A DNA stretch of 64,000 nucleotides, from NCBI RefSeq assembly GCF_025152745.1, contig NZ_CP104043.1:1-64000 (forward strand), given 5' to 3'. The notes under the pieces were generated by a model. It worked only from the letters and a program-made list of their open reading frames with translations. It had not been told where the DNA came from and did not search any database. A program made the translations under genes and the position numbers. Origin of the DNA: Rhizobium sp. WSM4643 (GTDB lineage: Bacteria > Pseudomonadota > Alphaproteobacteria > Rhizobiales > Rhizobiaceae). Numbering within the stretch: position 1 is the first letter of the stretch; each line of letters opens with the position of its first letter. This document shows positions 18,401 to 26,217 of this stretch, one piece after another.

Positions 18401-20935
18401 GTTGGCGATCGCGTTCTCCGGCAGATCGTCGGAAAATTCCGGCTTGATGCCGATCGAAGCGCGCTCGTTCTTCACCGGAATGCTCAGAGTGCGCTCAATG
18501 GCGCGGCCGCCCGCCTCCTGCATGCGCATATAGACGGTGGCGTTCAGCAACTGTGTCGTTGCCGGCAGTTCGCTGATGGTGAGATCCGTCGAGGCTTCGC
18601 CGTTCCCGTCGAGTTCCGGCAGGCCGTCGATCGGCAGGCGCGAATCCTCGCTCGCCTCTTCGTCGGCGAGGCCGAAGAGGAAGCCCTTGTAGGCCGCACT
18701 CTCGCGCGTCGGCTTGACGACGACGTCGCCTTCGAGCGTCAGGCCGGCGGCCGGGGCGCCGTAGAGATATTTGCCCGAAACGGTGATCGTCGCCGGCGTG
18801 TCCGGGCCGACTTCCTTGGCCTCGGTCTTGATCTCCATGTCGGTGCGATCGGGGACGAAATCGTCGACGAGGAAACTCTTGGTGGCGATCGCGCTGCCCT
18901 TCGGATCGGTATAGATGTTCATCGTCCAGGTACCGCGCATGGCGTTTTCCTGGGTCGGGAAATCGATGCTATAGCCGCCGAGATTACTGGTCTGGCTGAC
19001 GATCCGCCGGTCTTCGACACCATCGGGACGGCTGAAGATGAAGGTGAGCGGCAGGTTGTCGATGGCATTGCCATCGGTGTCGCGGGCAAGTGCCTGAGCA
19101 TGCACCGTCTCGCCGGCGCGGTAGATGCCGCGTTCGGTAAACGTCAGCACGTCGATCGCGCCGGGCGCGGCCCGGCCCGTCACGCCGCGGTCGGATAGAT
19201 CGAAACCGGCGCGCGTCATGTCGAGGAAGACGTAGTCCGACGCGCCGTTCCTGGCGGTAATGACGGCGGGCGTCAGCGCCGCCGTGCCGCGGATCAGGCC
19301 GGCGGTGAAGGTGGCTCGGCCGTTTTTGTCGGTGGTGGCGGTGCCTAGCACTTCATTGTTCTTGGCCAGCAGCTGCAGTTCGACGCCTGATATCGGCTTT
19401 GCCGAAGCGAGCGAGCGGGTGAAGACGTTGAGGCCATCGGTACCGGCATAGGTGGTGACACCGATATCGGAGACCAGGAACCATTGCGTCGCCTGCGAAT
19501 CCCACTCCTGCGCGGGGCCGTTTGCTGCCGTTGCGGTCATCACGTAAATGCCGGGCTTGCGCGCGGGCAGCGCCTCGTCGACCGGAAAGCTGGTGACGAT
19601 GTCCTTGTTGAGTTCATTGGCGATGTCGATGGAGCCCTGCCAGACGAGCTCGCCGCTCTGGTCCTGGATGTTCTGGGCGCTGTAGCCGTCGAGCTGGGAC
19701 AGGAATTGCGAATTGGTCAGCAGCGGCGCGATGGCGCGATCGCCGATGCGATAGAGTTTGAGGTTGGCCGAGGTCATGTTGACCGAGACGATCGGGATGC
19801 CGCGGCGCGCCGTCGACGGCAGCACGAAGCTGTCGCCGGTGAAACGCACCATCTGGCTGCGGTCCTTGATATAGACGTCGATGCTGACGGGGGCGTCGAG
19901 CGGCTCGTCGACCGACGACGGCAGGCCGGTGCGGAAAGCGATCTTGTAGGTCTGGCCATGCGTCAGCCCCTCGACGCAGATCTGCTTGTCCTTGGTTTCC
20001 AGCGCCTTCGGCGCTTCGCCGTTGAGCGTCACGAAGGGCGTGTAGTCGGTGGTCTTGACGAGCGCTTCTGAGAAGGTGACGCAGGCACGCGGCGTGGCGC
20101 TGTCGGCATCGACCGTGTGTTCGGTGATGCGGAAGCCCTGCGTCGATTTCAGCTGCAGGTAGGCGGTCTGCACGTCTTCGGAGGCAACCAGCGCCAGGCT
20201 CGCCTTGTAGGCGTCAAGCGCCGGACGGTAATTGGCGTTTCGGTCCAGGGCGTCGGCGAGGACGGCGAGCGCCTCGGCTCGCTTGGGCTTGGTGCGAGTC
20301 AGCTCGTAGCCGTTCAGCGCGTCGAGCACCGCCTGGCCGCTCGTGTTGCTTTCGGCGCTGCCGAGCGATGCGGCGGCGCGGGCGGTTTCAAGCCAGAGAT
20401 CAGCGTCGTCAGGTGTGATCGACAGCGCGCCATGGAAGGACTTCAGCGCGTCGGCCAGGTTGTTGCCGGTAAGGTCGATGCGGGCATTGGCCGTCAGGCT
20501 GTCGACGCCCTGGCCCTGCTGGTCGTCGGCAAGCTCCAGATTGTCCTTGAAGTCGCGAGCCTGCTGGATGAGGTCGTTGGTCAGGAAGGTCAGGCGCGGG
20601 GCGGCGCCGATATCCGGCTCCTGCTGGCCGGCGGTCTCGACGATCTTGCCGGCGATGGCGCCGGGGAAAGCGTTCATCGTCTTGAAATCGGATTTCAGGA
20701 AGCACCATTTCACCTTGGGATTGTAGGTGAAGGCCTTGCAGCTCTTGTCGCCGATGCAGGAGGTTTTGCACTGATCGAGCGAGACGTTCTGTTCGGTGCG
20801 AAGATCGAAGCCGAAGAAATCGGCGTCTTTGATCGTCTGGATGTCGCGCTTGGTGTCCGCAGCGGCGGCGGGAAAGCTGATGGCGATCGTGGAAAATGCG
20901 ATTGTCGCGAAAGCGAAGAACGAGCGCACGGACAT
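15467..20935 (-). CDS. Alpha-2-macroglobulin family protein with PAN/Apple and TPR-like N-terminus
   Basis: A large periplasmic protease-trapping protein of 1822 residues. Seen: a signal peptide (about 1-26), a PAN/Apple-type domain at about 30-100 with four cysteines (DQCKTSCIGDKSCKAFTYN), a TPR-like helical segment at about 130-250, then the macroglobulin domains. The thioester motif CAEQ is at residues 1371-1374 within YPFGCAEQTTSR, followed by the alpha-alpha barrel and a receptor-binding-like C-terminal domain. An intact thioester means it can covalently trap attacking proteases after bait cleavage (family knowledge). There is no lipobox Cys at the signal cleavage site, so it is probably soluble in the periplasm. 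It is translationally coupled to pbpC. Confidence 0.94.
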   Translation of the reverse strand: MSVRSFFAFATIAFSTIAISFPAAAADTKRDIQTIKDADFFGFDLRTEQNVSLDQCKTSCIGDKSCKAFTYNPKVKWCFLKSDFKTMNAFPGAIAGKIVETAGQQEPDIGAAPRLTFLTNDLIQQARDFKDNLELADDQQGQGVDSLTANARIDLTGNNLADALKSFHGALSITPDDADLWLETARAAASLGSAESNTSGQAVLDALNGYELTRTKPKRAEALAVLADALDRNANYRPALDAYKASLALVASEDVQTAYLQLKSTQGFRITEHTVDADSATPRACVTFSEALVKTTDYTPFVTLNGEAPKALETKDKQICVEGLTHGQTYKIAFRTGLPSSVDEPLDAPVSIDVYIKDRSQMVRFTGDSFVLPSTARRGIPIVSVNMTSANLKLYRIGDRAIAPLLTNSQFLSQLDGYSAQNIQDQSGELVWQGSIDIANELNKDIVTSFPVDEALPARKPGIYVMTATAANGPAQEWDSQATQWFLVSDIGVTTYAGTDGLNVFTRSLASAKPISGVELQLLAKNNEVLGTATTDKNGRATFTAGLIRGTAALTPAVITARNGASDYVFLDMTRAGFDLSDRGVTGRAAPGAIDVLTFTERGIYRAGETVHAQALARDTDGNAIDNLPLTFIFSRPDGVEDRRIVSQTSNLGGYSIDFPTQENAMRGTWTMNIYTDPKGSAIATKSFLVDDFVPDRTDMEIKTEAKEVGPDTPATITVSGKYLYGAPAAGLTLEGDVVVKPTRESAAYKGFLFGLADEEASEDSRLPIDGLPELDGNGEASTDLTISELPATTQLLNATVYMRMQEAGGRAIERTLSIPVKNERASIGIKPEFSDDLPENAIANFTVISVKADGQKQETKGLRWKFYSLNREYQWYREGTAWKYEPVYTAEQVSNGSVDATMDGGKISVPVTWGRYRLEVESPDADGPTSSVEFDAGWFVTSTSTETPDGLEIALDKDSYKIGETAKLKVTSRYGGELMVTAGTEELVAVQNATIGETGGEVDIPVTADWGAGAYVTATLFRPGDAQDSHMPMRSIGIKWLKVDPEQRALQVTLDTPEKMLPRGPLNIGLQVAGAGANEDAYVTVAAVDVGILNLTRYEPPNPEDWYFGQRQLGLEIRDLYGRLIDGSLGATGKLRTGGDGGAVALQASPPTQKLVAFFSGPVKLDAEGKANISFDIPQFNGTARVMAVAWSKSGVGHGVKDVIIRDPVVVTASLPKFLAPGDKANLRLDIANTDAPAGDYKLQLTGNDAVGIEQASASQTIRLEAGAKSELTLSLIGKQPGAGSVSINLSDASGLSLDQNLDVPVRPASLPITERRVLALKSGAKLTVDKNLLADSVLPGASISVNVTRSAAFDIPALLMTLDRYPFGCAEQTTSRALPLLYLAEVAKQAGMENDDDVKKRVQDAIYRVLSYQASAGSFGLWGPDSGDVWLDSYVTDFLTRAREMKYDVPERAFVQALENLQNTLSYTTDIKGQGDQIAYAIYVLARNKKAAISDLRYYADTMINDFPTPLAKAHIAAALALYGDAQRSKNIFLDALQMSEQSMVSRVNLSRTDYGTILRDGAAILALAAESRPVPPVIPELAKAVTKEWGRSKYKSTQEEAWMLLAARAIQGGDDGLKVDVNGAPHTGAYMAKISGDALSDHPLTLTNQTSDVVSAVVTTVAAPTVPLPAGGDGFIIERTYYTLDGEEANVSEAKQNERYVVVIHVRETNAWPSRIVITDLLPAGFEIDNPNLVDSAQMTNFDWIGEISAAHTEFRYDRFVAAFNRAEGDEREFNVAYVVRAVTPGTYDHPAASVEDMYRPELSARTATGKMEVVTAQK

Positions 20936-21133
20936 AGGTTCCCCCCGGAAATGCTGGCTCTGACCGGCGGCACTCTCCTCACTCCTCGCGAGATTGTCAA
21001 CTCAAGTTGAGCGCTGTTTCATCTTCACACAGGCGCTTTCGTCTGGCTGTCACATCGGCGTGAGTGACCGCCTTGTGATTTGCGGCTTTTGCAAGGATGA
21101 GCAAGGATTTGGGCGATCGCAGGAGGTAGCGCC

Positions 21134-21838
21134 ATGTCCCCGTCTTCCCACCGCAGGAGCCTTGCCGCGCTCCTTGCAGCCACTTTTTTCTCGCTCAGTA
21201 CGTGTGCCGCAGGCGCGGCCGAAGATGCCGTCGTCATCCCGCCGCCGACCGTCGACGAGGCGGCCGGCCCGGGCACAGAGACCGCCATTTTCGCCGGCGG
21301 CTGTTTCTGGGGCGTCCAAGGCGTCTTCCAGCACGTGAAGGGCGTTGAGAGCGCCGTCTCCGGTTATGCCGGCGGCGACGCCAAAACGGCGCAGTACGAA
21401 ACCGTCAGCACCGGCTCGACGGGCCACGCCGAATCCGTCCAGGTGAAGTTCGATCCGAAACAGGTAAGCTACGGCAAGTTGCTGCAGATTTTCTTCTCGG
21501 TGGCGCACAACCCGACGCAGCTGAATTTTCAGGGCCCGGACCGGGGAACGCAGTACCGTTCGGCGTTGTTCGTTGCCGATCCAGAGCAGCGTAAGGTTGC
21601 CGAGGGCTATATCAGCCAGCTCGACAAGGCGCATGTCTTCTCGCAGCCGATCGTCACCAAGGTCTCTGAAGCCACAGGTTTCTATCCGGCCGAAGCCTAT
21701 CATCAGGATTTCCTGACGCTCAATCCGACCTATCCCTATATCGTTTACAACGACCTGCCGAAAATCGAGAACCTGAAGTCGCTGTTTCCCGCCGACTACC
21801 GCGGCAAGCCGGTGCTGGTGATGAAGGTCAAAGGCTGA
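21134..21838 (+). CDS. msrA: Exported peptide methionine-S-sulfoxide reductase (MsrA)
   Basis: Repairs oxidised methionine by reducing the S-sulfoxide. Seen: an N-terminal signal peptide of about 30 residues (RSLAALLAATFFSLSTCAAGAAE), then the catalytic motif GGCFWG with nucleophile Cys57, the GYAGG loop, the GHAESVQV substrate segment and the YHQDFL motif. No recycling cysteine pair is evident at the C-terminus. The start has a strong AGGAGGT ribosome-binding site. The export signal places it in the periplasm, next to the divergently oriented protease-trap/PbpC operon, consistent with an envelope-damage theme. Confidence 0.94.
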   Translation: MSPSSHRRSLAALLAATFFSLSTCAAGAAEDAVVIPPPTVDEAAGPGTETAIFAGGCFWGVQGVFQHVKGVESAVSGYAGGDAKTAQYETVSTGSTGHAESVQVKFDPKQVSYGKLLQIFFSVAHNPTQLNFQGPDRGTQYRSALFVADPEQRKVAEGYISQLDKAHVFSQPIVTKVSEATGFYPAEAYHQDFLTLNPTYPYIVYNDLPKIENLKSLFPADYRGKPVLVMKVKG

Positions 21839-21865
21839 TTAACCCTATCGGTGCTGGCATTATCG

Positions 21866-21888
21866 AGGCGGCAATGGTGCCGCCTTTT
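21866..21888 (+). terminator. Intrinsic terminator after msrA
   Basis: AGGCGGCA (21866-21873) pairs with TGCCGCCT (21878-21885) with an ATGG loop, followed by TTTT, 28 bases after the msrA stop codon. Confidence 0.75.
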
Positions 21889-22067
21889 CGCGCCACCTCC
21901 GTGCACTTAAGAATTTATCAACGTTAACAATATCTTAAATGCAAAAAACGGCGTTCCACCGCGGAACATATCGTTGAGTTGCCCGTTACCACCGTGAGTC
22001 TCGTGTGGGATAGACTGCCGGAGCGGATCCCTCGTTAGAAGTATAGGCGTAACCAAGAGGAAGTATC

Positions 22068-22508
22068 ATGGCCACCAATGTCGTGCGGCGCTGGCAGCGA
22101 GATGATCTCATGAAACAGAAAGTGTTGATCGTCGAAGATGAACTCCTGATCGCGCTCGATCTCGAGGCGACGGTGGAAGGCATGGGCATGCAAGTCGCGG
22201 GCCTTGCGAATGGTCGCGAGCAGGCCCTGCGGCTGGCGCCGCTTGCCGATATCGCCTTCGTCGACGTCAATCTCGCCGATGGCCCGACCGGGCCTGAGAT
22301 CGGCCGACGGCTGGCGCAGGAGCATGGCATTGCCGTCGTCTTCATGACCGGCAATCCCGAAGTGGTGGCTGACGGCGTCAAGGGCGCCGTCGGCGTGGTC
22401 CAGAAGCCGGTGATGCCTTCGGTTGTCGAGCAGCTGGTGAAATATCTTGCCGCGCGCCGTGTCGGCATGTTCGCGGTCGTGCCCGCGCAGATGACGATCT
22501 TTGCCTGA
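22068..22508 (+). CDS. Single-domain response regulator
   Basis: A stand-alone receiver domain (146 residues, CheY-like fold). Seen: the acidic cluster VEDE near 22-25, the phospho-acceptor Asp66 in FVDVNLADG, the conserved Thr in FMTGN and Lys in VQKPV. There is no output domain, so it must act by protein contact or as a phosphate sink. Start 22068 is favoured by AGAGGAAG seven bases upstream; ATG 22110 would remove a basic N-terminal tail. No cognate kinase is adjacent. It is a monocistronic gene between msrA and a convergent TetR gene. Confidence 0.88.
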   Translation: MATNVVRRWQRDDLMKQKVLIVEDELLIALDLEATVEGMGMQVAGLANGREQALRLAPLADIAFVDVNLADGPTGPEIGRRLAQEHGIAVVFMTGNPEVVADGVKGAVGVVQKPVMPSVVEQLVKYLAARRVGMFAVVPAQMTIFA

Positions 22509-22535
22509 TCGGCCGGCTTTATCTGAAAGTCCTGG

Positions 22536-23240
22536 TTAGCCTGATATGGCTGCGAGCTGCGGCGGATGGCCGGTCTTTTCAGCCTCTGCCCGGCCATAGG
22601 CCTTGAGAAAGGTACGCACGGCGTTGCGCGCCGCCTTTTCCAGCTCTTCATCGGTGGGCGTGGCGCCGAGAAGGATCATCATCTGCAGGTCGGCATTGCC
22701 GAGCGCCACGAATTGCCGGGCGGCAACGTCGAAATCATCGATGACGAGCGCTTGCTTGTGGGCAAGCCGCGCGAAAAGTGCGGAAAGTGCGGTGGTCAGT
22801 TTGCCGGGCCCCTGCTGGCGCCAGCCTTCGAAGAGGTGCGGATATCGCTCGCCTTCGGTCTGCACCAACTTGCGCAGAAATTTTCCGTCGTGGTTGCAGA
22901 TGCAGTTCTTGTTGAGGCGCACGGCGAAGGCCGTCAGCTCGTCTTCCAGATTGTCGGGACGATCAGGAAAGGTCGACAACACGGAAAAGAGCATGGCATT
23001 GGCGCGGTTCATGACGTCCTCGACGACCGCGACGAACAGCGTTTCCTTCTCGCGGTAGTGATTGTAGATCGTCTGGCGGGAGACGCAGGCGACGGCGGCG
23101 ATCTCGTCGATGCTGGCGCCGGCAAAACCCTGGCGGCAGAATACGTCGGCCGCGGCATCAAGGATCGACATGCGCTTGGCGCATTGTCCACGCTGCGTAT
23201 GCCCTGTCATCCGGACTGCCGGTGTCATGCGATCTTTCAT
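22536..23240 (-). CDS. TetR-family transcriptional regulator
   Basis: A repressor-type regulator of about 234 residues. Seen: the TetR HTH at about 22-70 (ILDAAADVFCRQGFAGASIDEIAAVACVSRQTIYNHYREKE) and a helical ligand-binding domain of the C-terminal type found in AcrR-like regulators. The frame extends to a TTG at 23276, but ATG 23240 is a better start. It faces the divergent Bcr/CflA efflux gene, and the palindrome TTAGAC-N6-GTCTAA lies between them, so it probably represses itself and the pump. The ligand is unknown. Confidence 0.88.
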   Translation of the reverse strand: MKDRMTPAVRMTGHTQRGQCAKRMSILDAAADVFCRQGFAGASIDEIAAVACVSRQTIYNHYREKETLFVAVVEDVMNRANAMLFSVLSTFPDRPDNLEDELTAFAVRLNKNCICNHDGKFLRKLVQTEGERYPHLFEGWRQQGPGKLTTALSALFARLAHKQALVIDDFDVAARQFVALGNADLQMMILLGATPTDEELEKAARNAVRTFLKAYGRAEAEKTGHPPQLAAISG

Positions 23241-23268
23241 GAGATCGAAGATAAGACGTCTTGACGTT

Positions 23269-23286
23269 TTAGACAATGGCGTCTAA
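23269..23286. promoter_or_regulatory. Candidate TetR operator
   Basis: TTAGAC (23269-23274) and GTCTAA (23281-23286) form a perfect inverted repeat with a six-base centre, 29 bases upstream of the preferred TetR start codon. The 10-base palindrome AAGACGTCTT lies next to it (about 23254-23263). Its position in the shared intergenic region with the efflux gene fits autoregulation and pump control. Confidence 0.55.
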
Positions 23287-23383
23287 TTTTACATCCGTGT
23301 CCAAATTTGTTGACACTCCTGGTTCCACCGCTGAGATATGAGCTCCCAACTTCGTCTTCGCGCGAACGATTATCATTGAACGG

Positions 23384-23431
23384 GCGCATCGGGCCGAAAA
23401 TCGGAACCGATTTTCGGAAAGTACGATGCGC
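23384..23431. repeat. Nested palindromic intergenic element
   Basis: Outer arms GCGCATCG (23384-23391) and CGATGCGC (23424-23431) surround CCGAAAATCGG (23394-23404) and CCGATTTTCGG (23407-23417). It is a rhizobial interspersed palindrome. The next 85 bases (TTAGAGCAT...GGACGCACGGCGCTCT) resemble the element at 62464, so the gap holds a mosaic of repeats. Confidence 0.7.
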
Positions 23432-23551
23432 AGATTTACAGTGTTAGAGCATCCCTTGTGCCTCCGAGAGGACGCACGGCGCTCTCAGAGCAATTCGGCG
23501 GAGCGACAATCCGGTACCTCCGCTGCGCTATTATTATGAAAGATCACCATT

Positions 23552-24751
23552 ATGACGGCTCCCTTCTTTCGCATTGCCCTCATTCTCGGCCTTCTGTCGG
23601 CCATCGGGCCTTTCGCCATCGACATGTATCTGCCAGCGCTGCCGTCGATCGGCCAGGACCTGCATGCCGATAACAACGTCACCCAGCTTACCCTTCTCGC
23701 CTTCTTCATCTCCTTTGCGCTCGCTCAGCTCGTCTATGGTCCGCTGTCGGATATGTGGGGCCGCAAGCTGCCGCTCTATCTCGGCATCGGCCTCTTTGCC
23801 ATCGCCTCGATCGGCTGTGCGCTGGCAACCGACATCGAAATGCTGATCGCCTTCCGTTTCGTTCAGGGTATCGGCGGTGCTGCCGGCATGGTCATTCCGC
23901 GCGCCATCGTCCGCGACATGCACACTGGCGTGCAGGCCGCCCGACTGATGTCGTTGCTGATGCTGGTCTTCTCGATCTCGCCGATCCTGGCGCCGCTGAC
24001 AGGCAGCGCCGTCATCGAGTTCTACGGCTGGCGCGGCGTATTCTGGGCCGTGACGATCGCCGCCTTCATCGGCCTCGTCCTGCTCGCCACCCAGCTTGAC
24101 GAAACCCGTTCGGCGAACGAACGCAATGGCAGCGGTCTGAAGAGCGCCATGGCGGCTTACCGTCTGCTGCTAACCGACCGCAATTTCCTGACGTTGACTT
24201 TCATCGGCGGCCTCGGCATTTCGAGCTTCCTCGTCTACCTCGCCAACTCGCCCTTCGTGCTGATCCAGCATTACGGGCTGACGCCGACACAATACAGTTT
24301 CGCCTTCTCGATCAACGCCGTGTCCTTCTTTGCGGTATCGCAGGCCACGGGCTTGCTCGGCGAGCGTTTCGGCCTCGTGCGCGTCATGCGGATTGCGGTC
24401 AGCGCTTACGCGCTGGCGATGGTCGTGATGGCGGTGGTGATGGCCTCCGGCTTCAACCAGCTGCCCGTCCTGGCGACCTTTCTGTTCATCGGCTACGGCT
24501 TCCTCGGCCTCGTCATCCCGACGAGCGCCGTGCTTGCGCTTGAGGATCACGGCGAGATCGCCGGCACTGCCTCGTCGCTGATGGGCACGCTGCATTTCGT
24601 GATCGCCGCCGTCGCCATGGTCATATCGAGCGTCTTTTTCGACGGCACAGCCGTTCCGATGGCCGCCGGCATAGCGCTCTGCGCCTTCTCAGCCTTCGTG
24701 CTGACGCAGGTAACGATCGGCCGCCGCGCCGCCGTCGCCGCTGCCGAATGA
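23552..24751 (+). CDS. MFS multidrug efflux transporter, Bcr/CflA family
   Basis: A proton-driven drug/metabolite exporter of the DHA1 subgroup, 399 residues with 12 predicted transmembrane segments. Seen: GPFAIDMYLPALPSIGQDL in the first loop, the motif A-like PLSDMWGRKLPLYLG, and RFVQGIGGAAGMVIPRAIVRDMH in segment 4-5, all hallmarks of Bcr/CflA proteins. It is divergent from a TetR regulator that probably represses it. No strong ribosome-binding site precedes ATG 23552. The substrate cannot be told from sequence. Confidence 0.92.
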   Translation: MTAPFFRIALILGLLSAIGPFAIDMYLPALPSIGQDLHADNNVTQLTLLAFFISFALAQLVYGPLSDMWGRKLPLYLGIGLFAIASIGCALATDIEMLIAFRFVQGIGGAAGMVIPRAIVRDMHTGVQAARLMSLLMLVFSISPILAPLTGSAVIEFYGWRGVFWAVTIAAFIGLVLLATQLDETRSANERNGSGLKSAMAAYRLLLTDRNFLTLTFIGGLGISSFLVYLANSPFVLIQHYGLTPTQYSFAFSINAVSFFAVSQATGLLGERFGLVRVMRIAVSAYALAMVVMAVVMASGFNQLPVLATFLFIGYGFLGLVIPTSAVLALEDHGEIAGTASSLMGTLHFVIAAVAMVISSVFFDGTAVPMAAGIALCAFSAFVLTQVTIGRRAAVAAAE

Positions 24752-24764
24752 TCTCAAGAGAGGC

Positions 24765-24807
24765 CGCACCCGGTGTCCGGGTGCGACCCGATGATCGGGT
24801 CGCGGCC
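24765..24807 (+). terminator. Double hairpin after the efflux gene
   Basis: CGCACCCGG-TGT-CCGGGTGCG (24765-24785) is followed at once by CGACCCGA-TGA-TCGGGTCG (24784-24802), and both are enclosed by GGCCGC/GCGGCC. There is no U-run. It lies 13 bases after the stop codon and probably ends or stabilises that transcript. Confidence 0.5.
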
Positions 24808-24892
24808 CCGGAGAAAATGCAACGCGCAATTGATTATCGGCAGGCCGCGCTATCTACGCCACGACGAAGCATGGTCATACCGGAGGATACGC

Positions 24893-26185
24893 ATGGTCGA
24901 CGAGAAGCGGCTGATCTCGAAAATCACCTGGAAGCTGATGCCGTTTCTCGGCATTCTTTATCTCATCGCTTATATCGACCGGCAGAACGTCAGTTTTGCC
25001 AAGCTGCAGATGGTCGATGCCCTCGCAATGAGCGAATATGCCTATGGTCTCGGCGCTTCGCTGTTCTTCATCGGCTATTTTCTCTTCGAGGTGCCGAGCA
25101 ACCTCTTCCTCGACAGGCTCGGCGCCCGTGTCTGGTTCGCGCGCATCCTGGTCTCCTGGGGCATCGTCACCATCGCGCTCGCCTTCACGCAGAACGCGAC
25201 GATGTTCTATATCCTGCGCTTTCTGCTCGGTGTCTGCGAAGCCGGCTTCTTTCCCGGTGTCCTCTATCTGCTGACGCTCTGGTTTCCCTCGGCCTATCGC
25301 GGCAGGATGGTCGGGCTGTTCATGATCTTCAGCGCCATCGCCAATGCCGTCGGTGCACCGCTCGGCGGCGTGCTGCTCGATCTCGATGGTCTATACGGCT
25401 TTGCCGGCTGGGAGTGGGTGTTCCTGGCGACGGGTGTTCCGGCTGTGATCGCCGGCATCGTCACCTTCTTTTATCTTCCCGGCCGGCCTGAAAGTGCAAG
25501 CTTCCTGAGCAGCGAGGAGAAGAACTGGCTCGAACGAAGGCTCGCCTCGGAAAATGCCGGCATGGGCGAGAATGCCGGAAACGGATTCAAGGCGCTCATC
25601 GACCCGCGCGTCCTGCTGATGGCACTCTGCTATGTCGCCTTTCCGCTTTCGGCCTATGGCCTCAGCTATTGGCTGCCGACGATCGTCAAGGCTTTCGGCG
25701 TCAGCAACACGGTGAACGGGTTCCTCAACATCATTCCCTGGGTGCTGGTCGCGATCGCGCTCTATGCCGTTCCCGCCATGGCCGACAAGGCGCAATCGAA
25801 GACGCCCTATATCGTCATTCCCGCTTTCATCGGCGCCGCCTGCCTGCTGCTCTCGGCGCTGATCCCGAACCACACTTTGCAATTCGCCTTCCTCTGCGTC
25901 GCCGCTGCAGGGATCTTCGCACCCCAACCGGTGTTCTGGAGCTTGCCCTCCCGTTTCCTCAAGGGCGCGGGGGCTGCGGCGGGCCTTGCCGCCATCAATT
26001 CGGTCGGAAATCTCGGCGGCTTCGTCGCCCAGAACGTGGTGCCCTGGATCAAGGATGAGAGCGGCAGCACGATCGCGCCGATGTTCTTTCTCTCGGCCTG
26101 TCTTGCAGTCGGCGCCCTGCTGGTCTTCGTCGTCACGCGTCAGCTGTCACAGAGGGAGCATCAGGCGGCTCCAAGCCGGGTCTGA
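24893..26185 (+). CDS. MFS transporter, anion:cation symporter (ACS) family
   Basis: An uptake carrier related to phthalate, tartrate, glucarate and 4-hydroxyphenylacetate permeases; 430 residues, 12 segments. Seen: KITWKLMPFLGILYLIAYIDRQNVSFAKLQM at the first helix, FFIGYFLFEVPSNLFLDRLGARVW in segment 2-3, and EAGFFPGVLYLLTLWFPSAYRGR in segment 4-5, all ACS signatures. ATG 24893 is chosen because GGAGGA lies six bases upstream; the 40 codons before it lack family similarity. It converges with a LacI-type regulator 32 bases away, which may control it or a lost catabolic operon. Confidence 0.92.
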   Translation: MVDEKRLISKITWKLMPFLGILYLIAYIDRQNVSFAKLQMVDALAMSEYAYGLGASLFFIGYFLFEVPSNLFLDRLGARVWFARILVSWGIVTIALAFTQNATMFYILRFLLGVCEAGFFPGVLYLLTLWFPSAYRGRMVGLFMIFSAIANAVGAPLGGVLLDLDGLYGFAGWEWVFLATGVPAVIAGIVTFFYLPGRPESASFLSSEEKNWLERRLASENAGMGENAGNGFKALIDPRVLLMALCYVAFPLSAYGLSYWLPTIVKAFGVSNTVNGFLNIIPWVLVAIALYAVPAMADKAQSKTPYIVIPAFIGAACLLLSALIPNHTLQFAFLCVAAAGIFAPQPVFWSLPSRFLKGAGAAAGLAAINSVGNLGGFVAQNVVPWIKDESGSTIAPMFFLSACLAVGALLVFVVTRQLSQREHQAAPSRV

Positions 26186-26217
26186 TGCAAGCCGCCAAAC
26201 ATATCTATGCGACGGCT

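Noticed and set aside
17474..19198. Plus-strand frame of 574 codons opposite the alpha-2-macroglobulin gene
   Set aside because: Antisense shadow with biased composition and no start context, while the minus strand encodes a full family protein.
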